Shown in pieces: positions 1-6,474 of a DNA stretch of 14,099 nucleotides (within the stretch, counting starts at the first letter, position 1; each line of letters opens with the position of its first letter). Under the pieces are notes generated by a model. The model saw only the letters and a program-made list of their open reading frames with translations. It did no database searches and had not been told where the DNA came from. Both the position numbers and the translations under genes were made by a program. The DNA comes from an uncultured Alphaproteobacteria bacterium (GTDB lineage: Bacteria > Pseudomonadota > Alphaproteobacteria > Rickettsiales > UBA1997), in the NCBI GenBank assembly GCA_903927415.1, contig CAIYMZ010000028.1, positions 1-14,099 of the forward strand, given 5' to 3'.

Positions 1-210
1 CTTCCCACCAATCGCCGCTTGAATCGCAATCGCAAACATTTGCCGCGGAATTAATTCCTTCAATTTTGCACAAATTTTTCTGCCGCGAGATTCAGCGTGA
101 GTTTTGTGAGTGATGAATGAAAGCGCGTCCACAGGCTCTCCATTGACCATGATTGTCAGCTTCACTAAATTAGTTTCTTCGTAACCAAATTCGATTAAAA
201 GATTGATTTT
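1..210 (-). pseudogene. lepA: 5'-truncated fragment of lepA (EF-4), 3' region
   Basis: Positions 1-187 match 6661-6847 inside the intact lepA, in the same orientation, with 10 differences. The minus-strand frame reads the LepA C-terminal region, from about Gly499-Tyr500 to Lys560 of the intact protein, with no internal stop. Similarity ends abruptly at about 188. Beyond it the frame runs through unrelated codons to a TAA at 211-213, with no ATG, GTG or TTG, so the fragment lacks a start and the whole GTPase part. It lies just downstream of the formyltransferase stop and may continue past the left edge to the lepA stop. Eight of the ten differences are silent; the other two fall in one Ser/Thr codon. 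It therefore seems to derive from a lepA that was once under selection, perhaps from a related strain. A chimeric assembly is the main alternative. Confidence 0.85.
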
Positions 211-217
211 TTAAGTT

Positions 218-928
218 CTAAACCAACGGCATTAGCTGCAAAAACTTTTTTACATCTGTGGATTTTGGATAAGAAAAATATTTTCCAGTACCAAATTCAG
301 ATTGTTTTTTAGTCGCAATTTTTTCGCCTGCAGAAATTTTTTCGATGGTAAGCGAAAGCAAGGCACATCCGCCTTCGTAAAGCCTATTGATGTTAGAATA
401 AAGTGTAGAATTCCAATCGATTTCACTTTCAGAAAATCCGATCACATCGCCAGTATCGATTCCAGAATCAGTAATAAAATGCAGTGTCGCGCCGATTTTT
501 TTCTCGCCGTTTAGAATCGCCCAAAACGTCGCCAAAATCCCGCGATAATTCGGCAAGATTCCCGAATGCAGATTTAATACGCCATGCTGCGGAATGTTGA
601 TTAGAGCCTGTTTGAAGATTTGTCCGAAGCGAATTGAAATGATTAAATCGGGAGAAAATTTTTGAAAATCTTGCAGTGCGATTTCGGAATTTACATTTTC
701 GTAACTCGAAATTTCAGAATTTAAATTTGCCGCGAGCTGCACAAATAAATCTGTAACACCATCCTGCTCAACTTTTTTCATCGCGATTAATTCACGCGGA
801 AGATCATCAACATTTCCAACTTTTTGTGATAAAATAATTTTGAGTTTGTGATTTTTTAAAGTTGGTAGAAGTAAAGAGAGTGCGGTTGTGGAGTGGGTGT
901 CGGAGTTTAGGAAGAGGAGGAGGTTCAT
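218..928 (-). CDS. Formyltransferase family protein (Fmt/GART-like catalytic domain only)
   Basis: 236-aa cytoplasmic protein of the N10-formyltetrahydrofolate-dependent formyltransferase fold. The signature is clear: LNLHSGILPNYRG around residues 118-130, supplying the Asn119 and His121 expected in the active site, and GIDTGD at 156-161 with the catalytic-type Asp158. PDLIISIRFGQIF (93-105) matches the strand and loop before the active site. Methionyl-tRNA formyltransferase is usually about 310 aa with a C-terminal OB-like tRNA-binding domain; this protein ends soon after the catalytic domain. That points to a small-molecule formyltransferase, for example acting on an amino sugar or amino acid, rather than initiator tRNA. 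The substrate cannot be read from the sequence. The ATG at 928 lies 29 bases after the aminotransferase stop, suggesting one transcript; no good Shine-Dalgarno is visible. Family assignment is firm, substrate unknown. Confidence 0.85.
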   Translation of the reverse strand: MNLLLFLNSDTHSTTALSLLLPTLKNHKLKIILSQKVGNVDDLPRELIAMKKVEQDGVTDLFVQLAANLNSEISSYENVNSEIALQDFQKFSPDLIISIRFGQIFKQALINIPQHGVLNLHSGILPNYRGILATFWAILNGEKKIGATLHFITDSGIDTGDVIGFSESEIDWNSTLYSNINRLYEGGCALLSLTIEKISAGEKIATKKQSEFGTGKYFSYPKSTDVKKFLQLMPLV

Positions 929-957
929 TGAGTGATTCTATTTGCTCGGCTCTTTAT

Positions 958-2271
958 TTATTTAGAACGCTCCGCTGTTGTCACTACCGAATCAGCAGAA
1001 ACTGGAGCTGGTGGAGCTGGGCTTTCAATTTTGACTGTAGCTTCAATCATGCTATTAAAAGCCACTTCAAGCTCACGAGGCGCGTGATTTAATGCGATTC
1101 TAACCAACATCGTTTCGGGCTCAAACAAGAAACATTCTCCCGGAACGGTTCCAACTTTCGCATCTTCAAGCAGCCATTGTGCGACATCCAAACCGCTATT
1201 TAAAATTTTGTCGCCACATCTTTTGCCGCGTAAGCCAGAGAAATCTAAAAGATAAACATTTGTAGCATCTGGTTTTGCGATGAAAGGTTTAACAAAAGTT
1301 TTTTCTTCGGAGAATTGGTCGCAGAATTTTTTATTTAATTCAGAAATTTTTGTTCCGATTAGGTCGATATTTCTTAGGTAAAAAGTGCGGCATTGTTCTA
1401 AATATTCTGCATTTTCAGCCAAGTCTTCGATGGCGGCAGACATGATTTTCTGAGTGTGTTTTGTTGGATATCCACCAAGCATTTCGAGACCACTTAAAAT
1501 TTCTGGATGCCCAACACAAAAACCAGTTTTGTTTCCAATGAACATTGATTTTGCAGCACTCGTAACTGTGAAGCTCCTATCCAGCATTCCATCTACAGCA
1601 GCAATAGAAAAATGTTTTTTGTTCGACAAAGAATTGCTGATAAATGCCTCATCAGAAATCACAAAAACATCATGTCGTTTTACAATTTCGGCGATGGCCA
1701 GTGCATTTTCTTTCGTCATTACTGCGCCCGTCGGGTTGTTTGGATAGCACAGTAAAAGTGTTTTAGCCCCAGTTTCTACGATCATCTTTTCCAGCGCTTC
1801 CGCATCTATTAAAAAATTATTTTCTGCCTTAGTAGGTAGGGTTTCAAATCCAATTTTGTTGTCTTGAAACTGTTTAAAATAATAACCGAATGTTGGGGTT
1901 GGAACTATGATTTTATTAGTTTCGCTAAGATGTAGTTTTCTATACACATGATCTAGGGCTGATAAGATATTCATGCTTAATGAAACATTTTCTTTCGAAC
2001 ATCTTATGCCATGTCTATTAAAAAATTTAACGCATTCCTGCAGAGTACCATCTCCACCGCGGGACATTCCAGGTACTTCAGAATAACTATCAAAATCGAC
2101 TGCCGCAGTTCCCATTAATTCAAGAACTTTTCTTGGTGGAGAAATAGCACTGCTTCTTGGATGTGGGGGCTCTGCTGACGTAAAATCATACTCTGATTTC
2201 AAGCATTCTGCGAGAAAGAGGAAGGCATCACGATTTGTTGGATAATGAACTGCGGGAGGAACTCTACTCAT
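958..2271 (-). CDS. Class I/II PLP-dependent aminotransferase
   Basis: 437 aa from the ATG at 2271. A TTG seven codons upstream is also open but lies inside the preceding gene, while the ATG sits one base beyond that gene's stop with GAGAGG about 10 bases upstream. Fold-type I aminotransferase landmarks, numbered from the ATG: YPNNPTG at 176-182 (cofactor loop), SDEAF at 206-210 with Asp207 for the pyridine nitrogen, TSAAKS at 237-242 with Lys241 as the Schiff-base lysine, and Arg391 in LVRIAL for the substrate carboxylate. Length is slightly above the usual 380-410 because of a long N-terminus and a Pro/Ala/Ser-rich tail of about 25 residues. It most resembles aspartate or histidinol-phosphate type enzymes, but the donor and acceptor cannot be fixed. 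It sits between the 138-aa protein and the formyltransferase, so a joint amine-forming and N-formylating route is possible; that is inference. Confidence 0.88.
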   Translation of the reverse strand: MSRVPPAVHYPTNRDAFLFLAECLKSEYDFTSAEPPHPRSSAISPPRKVLELMGTAAVDFDSYSEVPGMSRGGDGTLQECVKFFNRHGIRCSKENVSLSMNILSALDHVYRKLHLSETNKIIVPTPTFGYYFKQFQDNKIGFETLPTKAENNFLIDAEALEKMIVETGAKTLLLCYPNNPTGAVMTKENALAIAEIVKRHDVFVISDEAFISNSLSNKKHFSIAAVDGMLDRSFTVTSAAKSMFIGNKTGFCVGHPEILSGLEMLGGYPTKHTQKIMSAAIEDLAENAEYLEQCRTFYLRNIDLIGTKISELNKKFCDQFSEEKTFVKPFIAKPDATNVYLLDFSGLRGKRCGDKILNSGLDVAQWLLEDAKVGTVPGECFLFEPETMLVRIALNHAPRELEVAFNSMIEATVKIESPAPPAPVSADSVVTTAERSK

Positions 2272-2272
2272 T

Positions 2273-2689
2273 TTATCCGAACCTCTCGGCAATAATTAAT
2301 AAAATTTTTGCCTTCAAATTTTTTAAATCCCCTTCGTTTTCAGTCGATAAAGAAATTGGATTTTGATGATTTTCATAATTCTTTGAAAAAATAATGAGCG
2401 CTTGCAGAGATTGCTTCAACTGCGTGTCATCAATTCCTTCAAGATGTTGGAGGGCATTAGAAATTTCATCGCTGATTCTAATTTTTGTGGGATGAATTTT
2501 ATCAGAATTCTCCAATTTTTTTTGCACATCGAAAGCCAAATTAATCAGCACATTATCTACAGATTTTTTAGCAATTTTAAGATGTGAGCAAAGGCTTTTA
2601 TTGGTCAAAAATCTGACCTCAAGCAGTGGAATAAAATATTTTATGTCAGCGAGTTTTTCTAGTTTTTCTAAGATCAAAGTAGCGTTCAT
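2273..2689 (-). CDS. Hypothetical protein, possible helix-turn-helix
   Basis: 138 aa, not recognised. The composition is lysine-, leucine- and isoleucine-rich and looks largely helical, with no signal peptide or membrane segment. Residues about 24-54 (LEVRFLTNKSLCSHLKIAKKSVDNVL and on) could form a helix-turn-helix, but this is a weak resemblance. The stop lies one base before the aminotransferase ATG, so the two are probably translationally coupled in a minus-strand operon. The ATG at 2687-2689 has no clear Shine-Dalgarno. The tight linkage suggests a role tied to the aminotransferase and formyltransferase, perhaps as regulator or partner, but no function should be assigned. Confidence 0.7.
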   Translation of the reverse strand: MNATLILEKLEKLADIKYFIPLLEVRFLTNKSLCSHLKIAKKSVDNVLINLAFDVQKKLENSDKIHPTKIRISDEISNALQHLEGIDDTQLKQSLQALIIFSKNYENHQNPISLSTENEGDLKNLKAKILLIIAERFG

Positions 2690-2850
2690 TGGAAATGAAG
2701 AATTAATTTAGAACCTAGTGTCGCAAGGATTTAAGCCAGTATTGAAACTAAGAATGTATCTATTGGGAAAATCAATAATCAGCAGTTAACTATGAGAAGT
2801 TTTTATGGGCAAGATTTGTGTGAATTTTTGCAAAAAAATTTTGACCACTT

Positions 2851-3804
2851 TTAAATCGCAAACTTCCACTCCTTTGCAACTTCACTAAACGAGTCAAACA
2901 AGCTCTGTACGATTGGCTTTAGAAGCTGTCCGCTCTTCATCGCAATTCCGAAACTCATGCTTGGAAAAAGTTTTGCCAAATTTTTCATCACTAAATCTGA
3001 ATCATTTTTATCGAGACAGACCGCAGAAACAATCGCGACAAAATTATTTTCTTTGACGAAATGTTTAAGCATTTCCCAATTTCCATTTTCAAATTCAACA
3101 CTGCCTTTGATGCCATGCGTCCTTACAGCCTCTCCAAAAAGTGGCAGAACAATTAAATTGCGATCGATACGAATTAGGTCAAAATTTTTTAAATCTTTTA
3201 AGCTTTTCACTGGTTTTTTTGCTAGAGGATGTTTTTTGTTCATGATTAAAATCGGATCGTAAGAGATGACTTCGCTGTGCTTTAACTCTGGCTCGTGAGA
3301 CATGTTTGGATAAAATGCCAAATCAATTTGACCGTCTTTTAATCGCTTAATTGCTTCACGCGTAGGAATGTTTCGGATCATAATTTTGGCATCAGGATGC
3401 GATTTTTTTAGATGAGCAATGATGCGAGGCATCATGTGGGATATAGCGCTGTGATGCGCAGCAATATCAATTTTTTTCTGCTCTTTTTCTTTTTTTCTGT
3501 TCAGAAATTTTTCAACCACCGATTCGAATTCATGCATTAATGGGCAGGCGATTTTGTAGAAATCTTCTCCCTCTTGTGTGAGTGAAAGCGGCTTTGAGTC
3601 ACGATTTAAAAGCTTAAATCCAAGATCTCGCTCGAGTGACTGGATTTGTAAAGTGACGGTAGATTGGGTAAGGTGCATCATTCGAGCAGCTTCGGAAATG
3701 CTGCTATGCAAGGCAACATAGTAGAATCCTTTGATTTGTTGCTGACGATTTTTTTTATAAAGAAATTCGTGTAGGGCTATTTTCATATTAGAAATTGGTT
3801 TCAT
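2851..3804 (-). CDS. LysR-family transcriptional regulator
   Basis: About 317 aa from the ATG at 3804; a TTG one codon upstream and an ATG at 3786 are alternatives, and none has a clear Shine-Dalgarno. The N-terminal winged helix-turn-helix is typical: KGFYYVALHSSISEAARMMHLTQSTVTLQIQSLERDLG in two adjoining halves (residues about 25-62), then FKLLNRDSKPLSLTQEG. A linker helix and a periplasmic-binding-protein-like effector domain (about 90-317) follow, with the usual IDLAFYPN and YDPILIMNKKHPLA segments. The last part resembles the CysB-type LysR branch. LysR proteins bind promoters as tetramers and respond to a small ligand, often controlling a divergent gene and themselves. Here the divergent gene is the histidine kinase, across a gap of about 107 bases. 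The 161 bases on its downstream side, before the 138-aa gene, show no convincing terminator, so read-through into that operon is possible. Confidence 0.92.
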   Translation of the reverse strand: MKPISNMKIALHEFLYKKNRQQQIKGFYYVALHSSISEAARMMHLTQSTVTLQIQSLERDLGFKLLNRDSKPLSLTQEGEDFYKIACPLMHEFESVVEKFLNRKKEKEQKKIDIAAHHSAISHMMPRIIAHLKKSHPDAKIMIRNIPTREAIKRLKDGQIDLAFYPNMSHEPELKHSEVISYDPILIMNKKHPLAKKPVKSLKDLKNFDLIRIDRNLIVLPLFGEAVRTHGIKGSVEFENGNWEMLKHFVKENNFVAIVSAVCLDKNDSDLVMKNLAKLFPSMSFGIAMKSGQLLKPIVQSLFDSFSEVAKEWKFAI

Positions 3805-3911
3805 CAATGGAGATATTGAAAGATTTGATACTTCTAATTTGCCTTCTTTGCCCGAATCAATTTTTTTACCGAAACAATTTTTGAATTTTTTTCAACGACC
3901 CGTTTCGGCAC
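3805..3911. promoter_or_regulatory. Divergent intergenic region, lysR / histidine kinase
   Basis: This 107-base AT-rich gap separates the divergent lysR and kinase starts and must carry at least one of their promoters. It holds T-runs around 3860-3868 and 3885-3892. I see no confident -35/-10 pair and no obvious LysR T-N11-A dyad. It is called regulatory only from its position. Confidence 0.35.
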
Positions 3912-5039
3912 ATGAAATCCCTCTCCCTCCAAAAACCCCACATCACCTTTTTAACTTTTTTTTACGATTTCTTTGCAGACAAAGTCTCAGAGAGAGCCGC
4001 AGCTCAACCAAAAACCCCATCTCAACCGCAAACTCTAAAACCACTCTCCACCCAAGCTGAATCAGCTTCTGCACAATTATCTACTTGCTCCCCCTCCACC
4101 CAACTCCAACCAACCTCCACCACCACCTTCTCCTCCTGCGAATTCCTCTCCGCCATCACCCACGAGTTAAAAACCCCGCTCTCCGCAATCATCAGCATGT
4201 CGGAAATTTTGGAGGAAAATCTTGCGGCGATGAGTTTGGGAAATTTCTCTGCACTAGCTTCACAAAATCTCTCCGCGGCTAATTTAAAGAAAAATTCTGA
4301 GCTTCTTGCTGAATCAAAATCCTGCATCTCTGACATCGCCGCGATCACTTCCGACATGCTCTCCCTCGTTCACGATATTCTCGATGTCAGCAAAGTTTCT
4401 TCCGGAAAATTTTCAGTGAATTTGAATTCTGAAATCGATCTTCGCGATGTAGTAAAGCGTGCAGTGAAGCTGAATTACGATTATTCTTTGAAGCGGAATG
4501 TGGCGATTAAAGTTGAGATTTCTGACGAAGTGAAGTCGGTGAAACTTGATGCAAAAAGAATGAAGCAGATTTTTACAAATCTGATTTCGAATGCGGTGAA
4601 ATATAGTCCGGTTGGGAGTGAGGTGAAGGTTATGATTAAAAATATTTCTTCGTATCAAGATGACATGAACATGTGGACTGGGTTACAAACCCAGTCCAGC
4701 GCTAGGTTCAGCACTGAATCCAACACTAAAGAAATAAAAAATAATTTTTTAGAGATTTGCATCTCCGATCAAGGCTTCGGAATGACACAATCACAAATCC
4801 TAACCGCCTTCCAAAAATTCCAAACAATTGAAAATCCAAACTCGGGAAGTGTTGATTCTTTTGGGCTCGGACTGCCGATTACAAAACAACTTGTTGAGCT
4901 TCAGGGTGGGGAGATTTTTGTTGAGTCGAAGCCAAATGAGGGGACGAGGATGAGGATTATTTTTCCAAAACCATTGTCATCTTTATCCTCGTCCCTTCTT
5001 CCTCGTCATCCTTGGAGCGAAGCTCCGAGGATCTCGTGA
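3912..5039 (+). CDS. Soluble sensor histidine kinase with repeat-derived insertion and tail
   Basis: 375 aa. The dimerisation and phosphoacceptor domain carries ITHELKTPL with His84. The ATPase domain has the N box FTNLISNAVKYS (Asn223, Asn227), the G1 box SDQGFGM (Asp286) and the G2 box FGLGLPI (317-323). No transmembrane or recognised input domain is present; residues 30-72 are Ser/Thr/Pro/Gln-rich low complexity, so it is probably cytoplasmic. No response regulator is adjacent. Two parts look foreign. Residues about 247-276, between the N box and G1, make an unusually long loop encoded partly by a perfect palindrome (4675-4697). The C-terminal RHPWSEAPRIS and the stop are encoded by a REP-like element (5004-5035). 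The catalytic motifs are intact, so activity is plausible. The ATG at 3912 has no clear Shine-Dalgarno, so the start is uncertain. Confidence 0.88.
   Translation: MKSLSLQKPHITFLTFFYDFFADKVSERAAAQPKTPSQPQTLKPLSTQAESASAQLSTCSPSTQLQPTSTTTFSSCEFLSAITHELKTPLSAIISMSEILEENLAAMSLGNFSALASQNLSAANLKKNSELLAESKSCISDIAAITSDMLSLVHDILDVSKVSSGKFSVNLNSEIDLRDVVKRAVKLNYDYSLKRNVAIKVEISDEVKSVKLDAKRMKQIFTNLISNAVKYSPVGSEVKVMIKNISSYQDDMNMWTGLQTQSSARFSTESNTKEIKNNFLEICISDQGFGMTQSQILTAFQKFQTIENPNSGSVDSFGLGLPITKQLVELQGGEIFVESKPNEGTRMRIIFPKPLSSLSSSLLPRHPWSEAPRIS
4675..4697 (+). repeat. Perfect palindromic element inside the histidine kinase gene
   Basis: Arms GGACTGGGTT and AACCCAGTCC flank the loop ACA, giving a 10-bp perfect stem. 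It is in frame and encodes part of the loop between the kinase N and G1 boxes. The bases that follow (4700-4730) form a second, imperfect hairpin around GGTTCAG/CTGAATCC. The same design recurs at 6399-6423. Confidence 0.8.
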
Positions 5040-5108
5040 GACTAAGGTTCTGAGTCAAAACTGAGTCAAAACTACTGAGATCCTCGGCCTTGCAGGCCAA
5101 GGATGACG
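5004..5108. repeat. BIME-like pair of inverted REP elements
   Basis: Two 32-bp copies in inverted orientation, 5004-5035 and 5077-5108, are separated by 41 bases. After reverse-complementing one, the outer 12 bases (CGTCATCCTTGG) and 11 bases (CCGAGGATCTC) are identical. The middle 9 differ (AGCGAAGCT against CCTGCAAGG), yet each middle is self-complementary, so both fold into a hairpin and together they can form a long stem. The left copy encodes the end of the histidine kinase. Confidence 0.85.
5050..5071. repeat. 11-bp tandem duplication inside the BIME spacer
   Basis: CTGAGTCAAAA occurs twice in a row (5050-5060 and 5061-5071), between the two REP copies. It is a short tandem duplication with no evident coding role. 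Confidence 0.8.
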
Positions 5109-5166
5109 GCTAAAGAAAATAACGAAATACCACCACCACGTAAATCCAAAAAGCGTGTTATTCATG

Positions 5167-5198
5167 TCCCCGAAGTGGCAACACTTCGGGGATTTTTT
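5167..5198 (+). terminator. Rho-independent terminator after the kinase region
   Basis: An 11-bp perfect stem (TCCCCGAAGTG at 5167-5177, CACTTCGGGGA at 5182-5192) closes a GCAA tetraloop and is followed by TTTTTT. It is the best terminator in the window. It would end plus-strand transcription from the kinase and isolate the DUF1016 gene. Its stem also resembles short palindromic repeats, so a repeat may have been recruited as a terminator. Confidence 0.85.
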
Positions 5199-5268
5199 AT
5201 TGTCATTTTTTAGTAAAAAAATTACGCTGCTGGTAGGTAATTTTTTTTAAAATTAGTCAGGTAAAAAT

Positions 5269-5787
5269 ATGCTAGAAAAAAATTTTGTAGAAATAATTCA
5301 ACTCATCAAGCAGGCACAGAATCGGGCGGTGAGGGCTGTGAATGCTGAGCTCATCAATCTTTATTGGAACGTCGGAAAATACATTAATGACAAGTTGGTA
5401 AATTCTAGCTGGGGCGAAAAAATGGTGGATGAGTTGGCTGATTTTATTCAAAAAAATTATCCCGAATTAAAAGGTTTTAATCGTCGTGGACTTTACCGCA
5501 TGAGGCAATTTTACGAAACTTACGTTGCGCAAGAATTGGCTTCACAATTGCAGCTCCAAATCGGATCGAATCAAAATTCTGAAATTGTGTCCGCAGTGGG
5601 GACACAATTTGCCGACATCAGAAACAGTTTGCTGGCGAAGCTAAGCTGGACGCATCACCGCACGATTTTTTCGCGCTGCAAATCTGCCGAAGAAATTGAA
5701 TTTTATCTCAGAACTAGCATCAAAGAAAATTACACGGCGCGAGAATTAGATCGTCAAATTTCTGCCAGTTTTTTGAGCGAGCAATGA
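5269..5787 (+). CDS. DUF1016/YhcG-family protein, N-terminal part (frameshifted)
   Basis: 172 aa matching the N-terminal DUF1016 domain: a helical start (INLYWNVGKYI at about 29-39), KGFNRRGLYRMRQFYETY, then LSWTHHRTIFSR and NYTARELDRQISASF near the end. Family members are normally one protein of about 340-370 aa with the nuclease domain following directly. Here the frame ends in SEQ-stop where relatives commonly have a conserved Glu-Arg pair. One extra G after GAGC at 5779-5782 would give SERMIGDTKISPALKE and join the next ORF perfectly, so a one-base deletion or sequencing error is likely. AGG lies about 7 bases before the ATG at 5269, supporting the start. A palindrome at 5582-5610 lies in frame in the middle of the domain. 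The family's function is not well defined; it is common in accessory regions. Confidence 0.82.
   Translation: MLEKNFVEIIQLIKQAQNRAVRAVNAELINLYWNVGKYINDKLVNSSWGEKMVDELADFIQKNYPELKGFNRRGLYRMRQFYETYVAQELASQLQLQIGSNQNSEIVSAVGTQFADIRNSLLAKLSWTHHRTIFSRCKSAEEIEFYLRTSIKENYTARELDRQISASFLSEQ
5582..5610 (+). repeat. Palindromic element in the DUF1016 N-terminal domain
   Basis: Perfect 11-bp arms AAATTGTGTCC (5582-5592) and GGACACAATTT (5600-5610) flank the loop GCAGTGG. It is in frame, encodes about EIVSAVGTQF, and lies in the variable loop before the conserved LSWTHH segment. Confidence 0.75.
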
Positions 5788-6332
5788 TTGGAGACACAAA
5801 AATTTCTCCGGCGCTGAAAGAAATTAGCTCGGAAATTTGCGGCTCTTTCAAAGACAATTACATTTTTGAATTTCTAAATCTTTCCGAATCTCACAGCGAA
5901 AGTGATCTACAAAAAGGCTTAGTTTCGCGAATGAAAAATTTTATTCTCGAGCTTGGTAAAGATTTTATTTTCGTTGGAGAGGAATATAAATTGCAGGTTG
6001 GCAATGGTGATTTTTACATCGATCTACTCTTCTACCATCGCGGTTTGCAATGCTTGGTGGCCTTCGAACTTAAAGCTGATAAATTTAAACCAGAACATTT
6101 GGGGCAGCTGAACTTTTATCTCGAAGCCCTCGATCGCGACGTAAAAAAATCAAACGAAAATCCATCAATTGGTGTTTTATTGTGTAAAGATCGCGACGTG
6201 GAAATTGTGGAATATGCTTTAAGCAGAAGCCTTTCTCCAACCATGATTGCAGAATATAAAACGCAATTACCGGACAAAGAATTGTTGCAGAAAAAATTGC
6301 ATGAAATTTTTGAGGAGAGTGTGGTGGAGTGA
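5784..6332 (+). CDS. DUF1016/YhcG-family protein, PD-(D/E)XK nuclease part
   Basis: 182 aa carrying the C-terminal nuclease-like domain. FKDNYIFEFLNL (22-33), SDLQKGLVSRMKNFILELGKDFIFVGEEYKL (split across 40-70) and the catalytic core are present: Asp80 in DFYIDLLFYHRG, then the Glu95-Leu-Lys97 of AFELKADKF, with a conserved Gln108 in GQLNFYLEALDRD. LLCKDRDVEIVEYALSRSLSP closes the domain. All PD-(D/E)XK landmarks are therefore intact. The ATG overlaps the previous stop as ATGA (5784-5787), with GAG-rich bases upstream, so coupled reinitiation could still make this half. However, the Met is most simply an internal residue of a formerly single protein. It could be a working two-polypeptide version or a recent pseudogene. 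Confidence 0.85.
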   Translation: MIGDTKISPALKEISSEICGSFKDNYIFEFLNLSESHSESDLQKGLVSRMKNFILELGKDFIFVGEEYKLQVGNGDFYIDLLFYHRGLQCLVAFELKADKFKPEHLGQLNFYLEALDRDVKKSNENPSIGVLLCKDRDVEIVEYALSRSLSPTMIAEYKTQLPDKELLQKKLHEIFEESVVE

Positions 6333-6398
6333 TTACAAAAATCCTCCATCTACTCACGTCGCCGAAACAACCATTCAGGCTGTTTTCTCACCCTACGC

Positions 6399-6423
6399 AG
6401 GACGGAGTTTGTAACTCCGTCCT
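6399..6423. repeat. Palindromic element between DUF1016 and lepA
   Basis: Arms AGGACGGAGTT and AACTCCGTCCT (11 bp, perfect) flank the loop TGT. On the other strand the loop is ACA, the same as in the palindrome at 4675-4697. The two stems differ by two compensated base pairs, and both have a CCTA..CGC..GGAC flank. It lies between the convergent ends of the DUF1016 gene and lepA but lacks a T-run, so it is not a classical terminator. Confidence 0.8.
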
Positions 6424-6474
6424 CACGTTCAGTTCAAATAAATTTTACACGAAAATCCAAGTCTGGCGCTGAGT

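Noticed and set aside
2272..2292. TTG start for the aminotransferase at 2292
   Set aside because: It lies within the preceding gene. The ATG at 2271 directly follows that gene's stop and has a better-placed GAGAGG.
2820..2845. AT-only inverted repeat downstream of lysR as a terminator
   Set aside because: The stem is only A and T around a GC centre with no stable core, so it cannot be supported as a terminator.
4020..4160. Pyrimidine-rich strand with long C/T runs in the kinase 5' region
   Set aside because: It is explained by codons of the Ser/Thr/Pro-rich linker; no mirror symmetry strong enough to argue for a triplex or another structure was found.
5103..5213. 36-codon plus-strand ORF reading MTAKENNEIPPPRKSKKRV and then HVPEVATLRG
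   Set aside because: It begins inside a REP element, has no properly spaced Shine-Dalgarno, and its 3' half is the strong terminator hairpin. It is more likely repeat and terminator sequence, though a remnant of a small gene cannot be excluded.
6399..6423. Palindrome as a Rho-independent terminator between DUF1016 and lepA
   Set aside because: No T-run follows on either strand; it fits better as a dispersed palindromic element.
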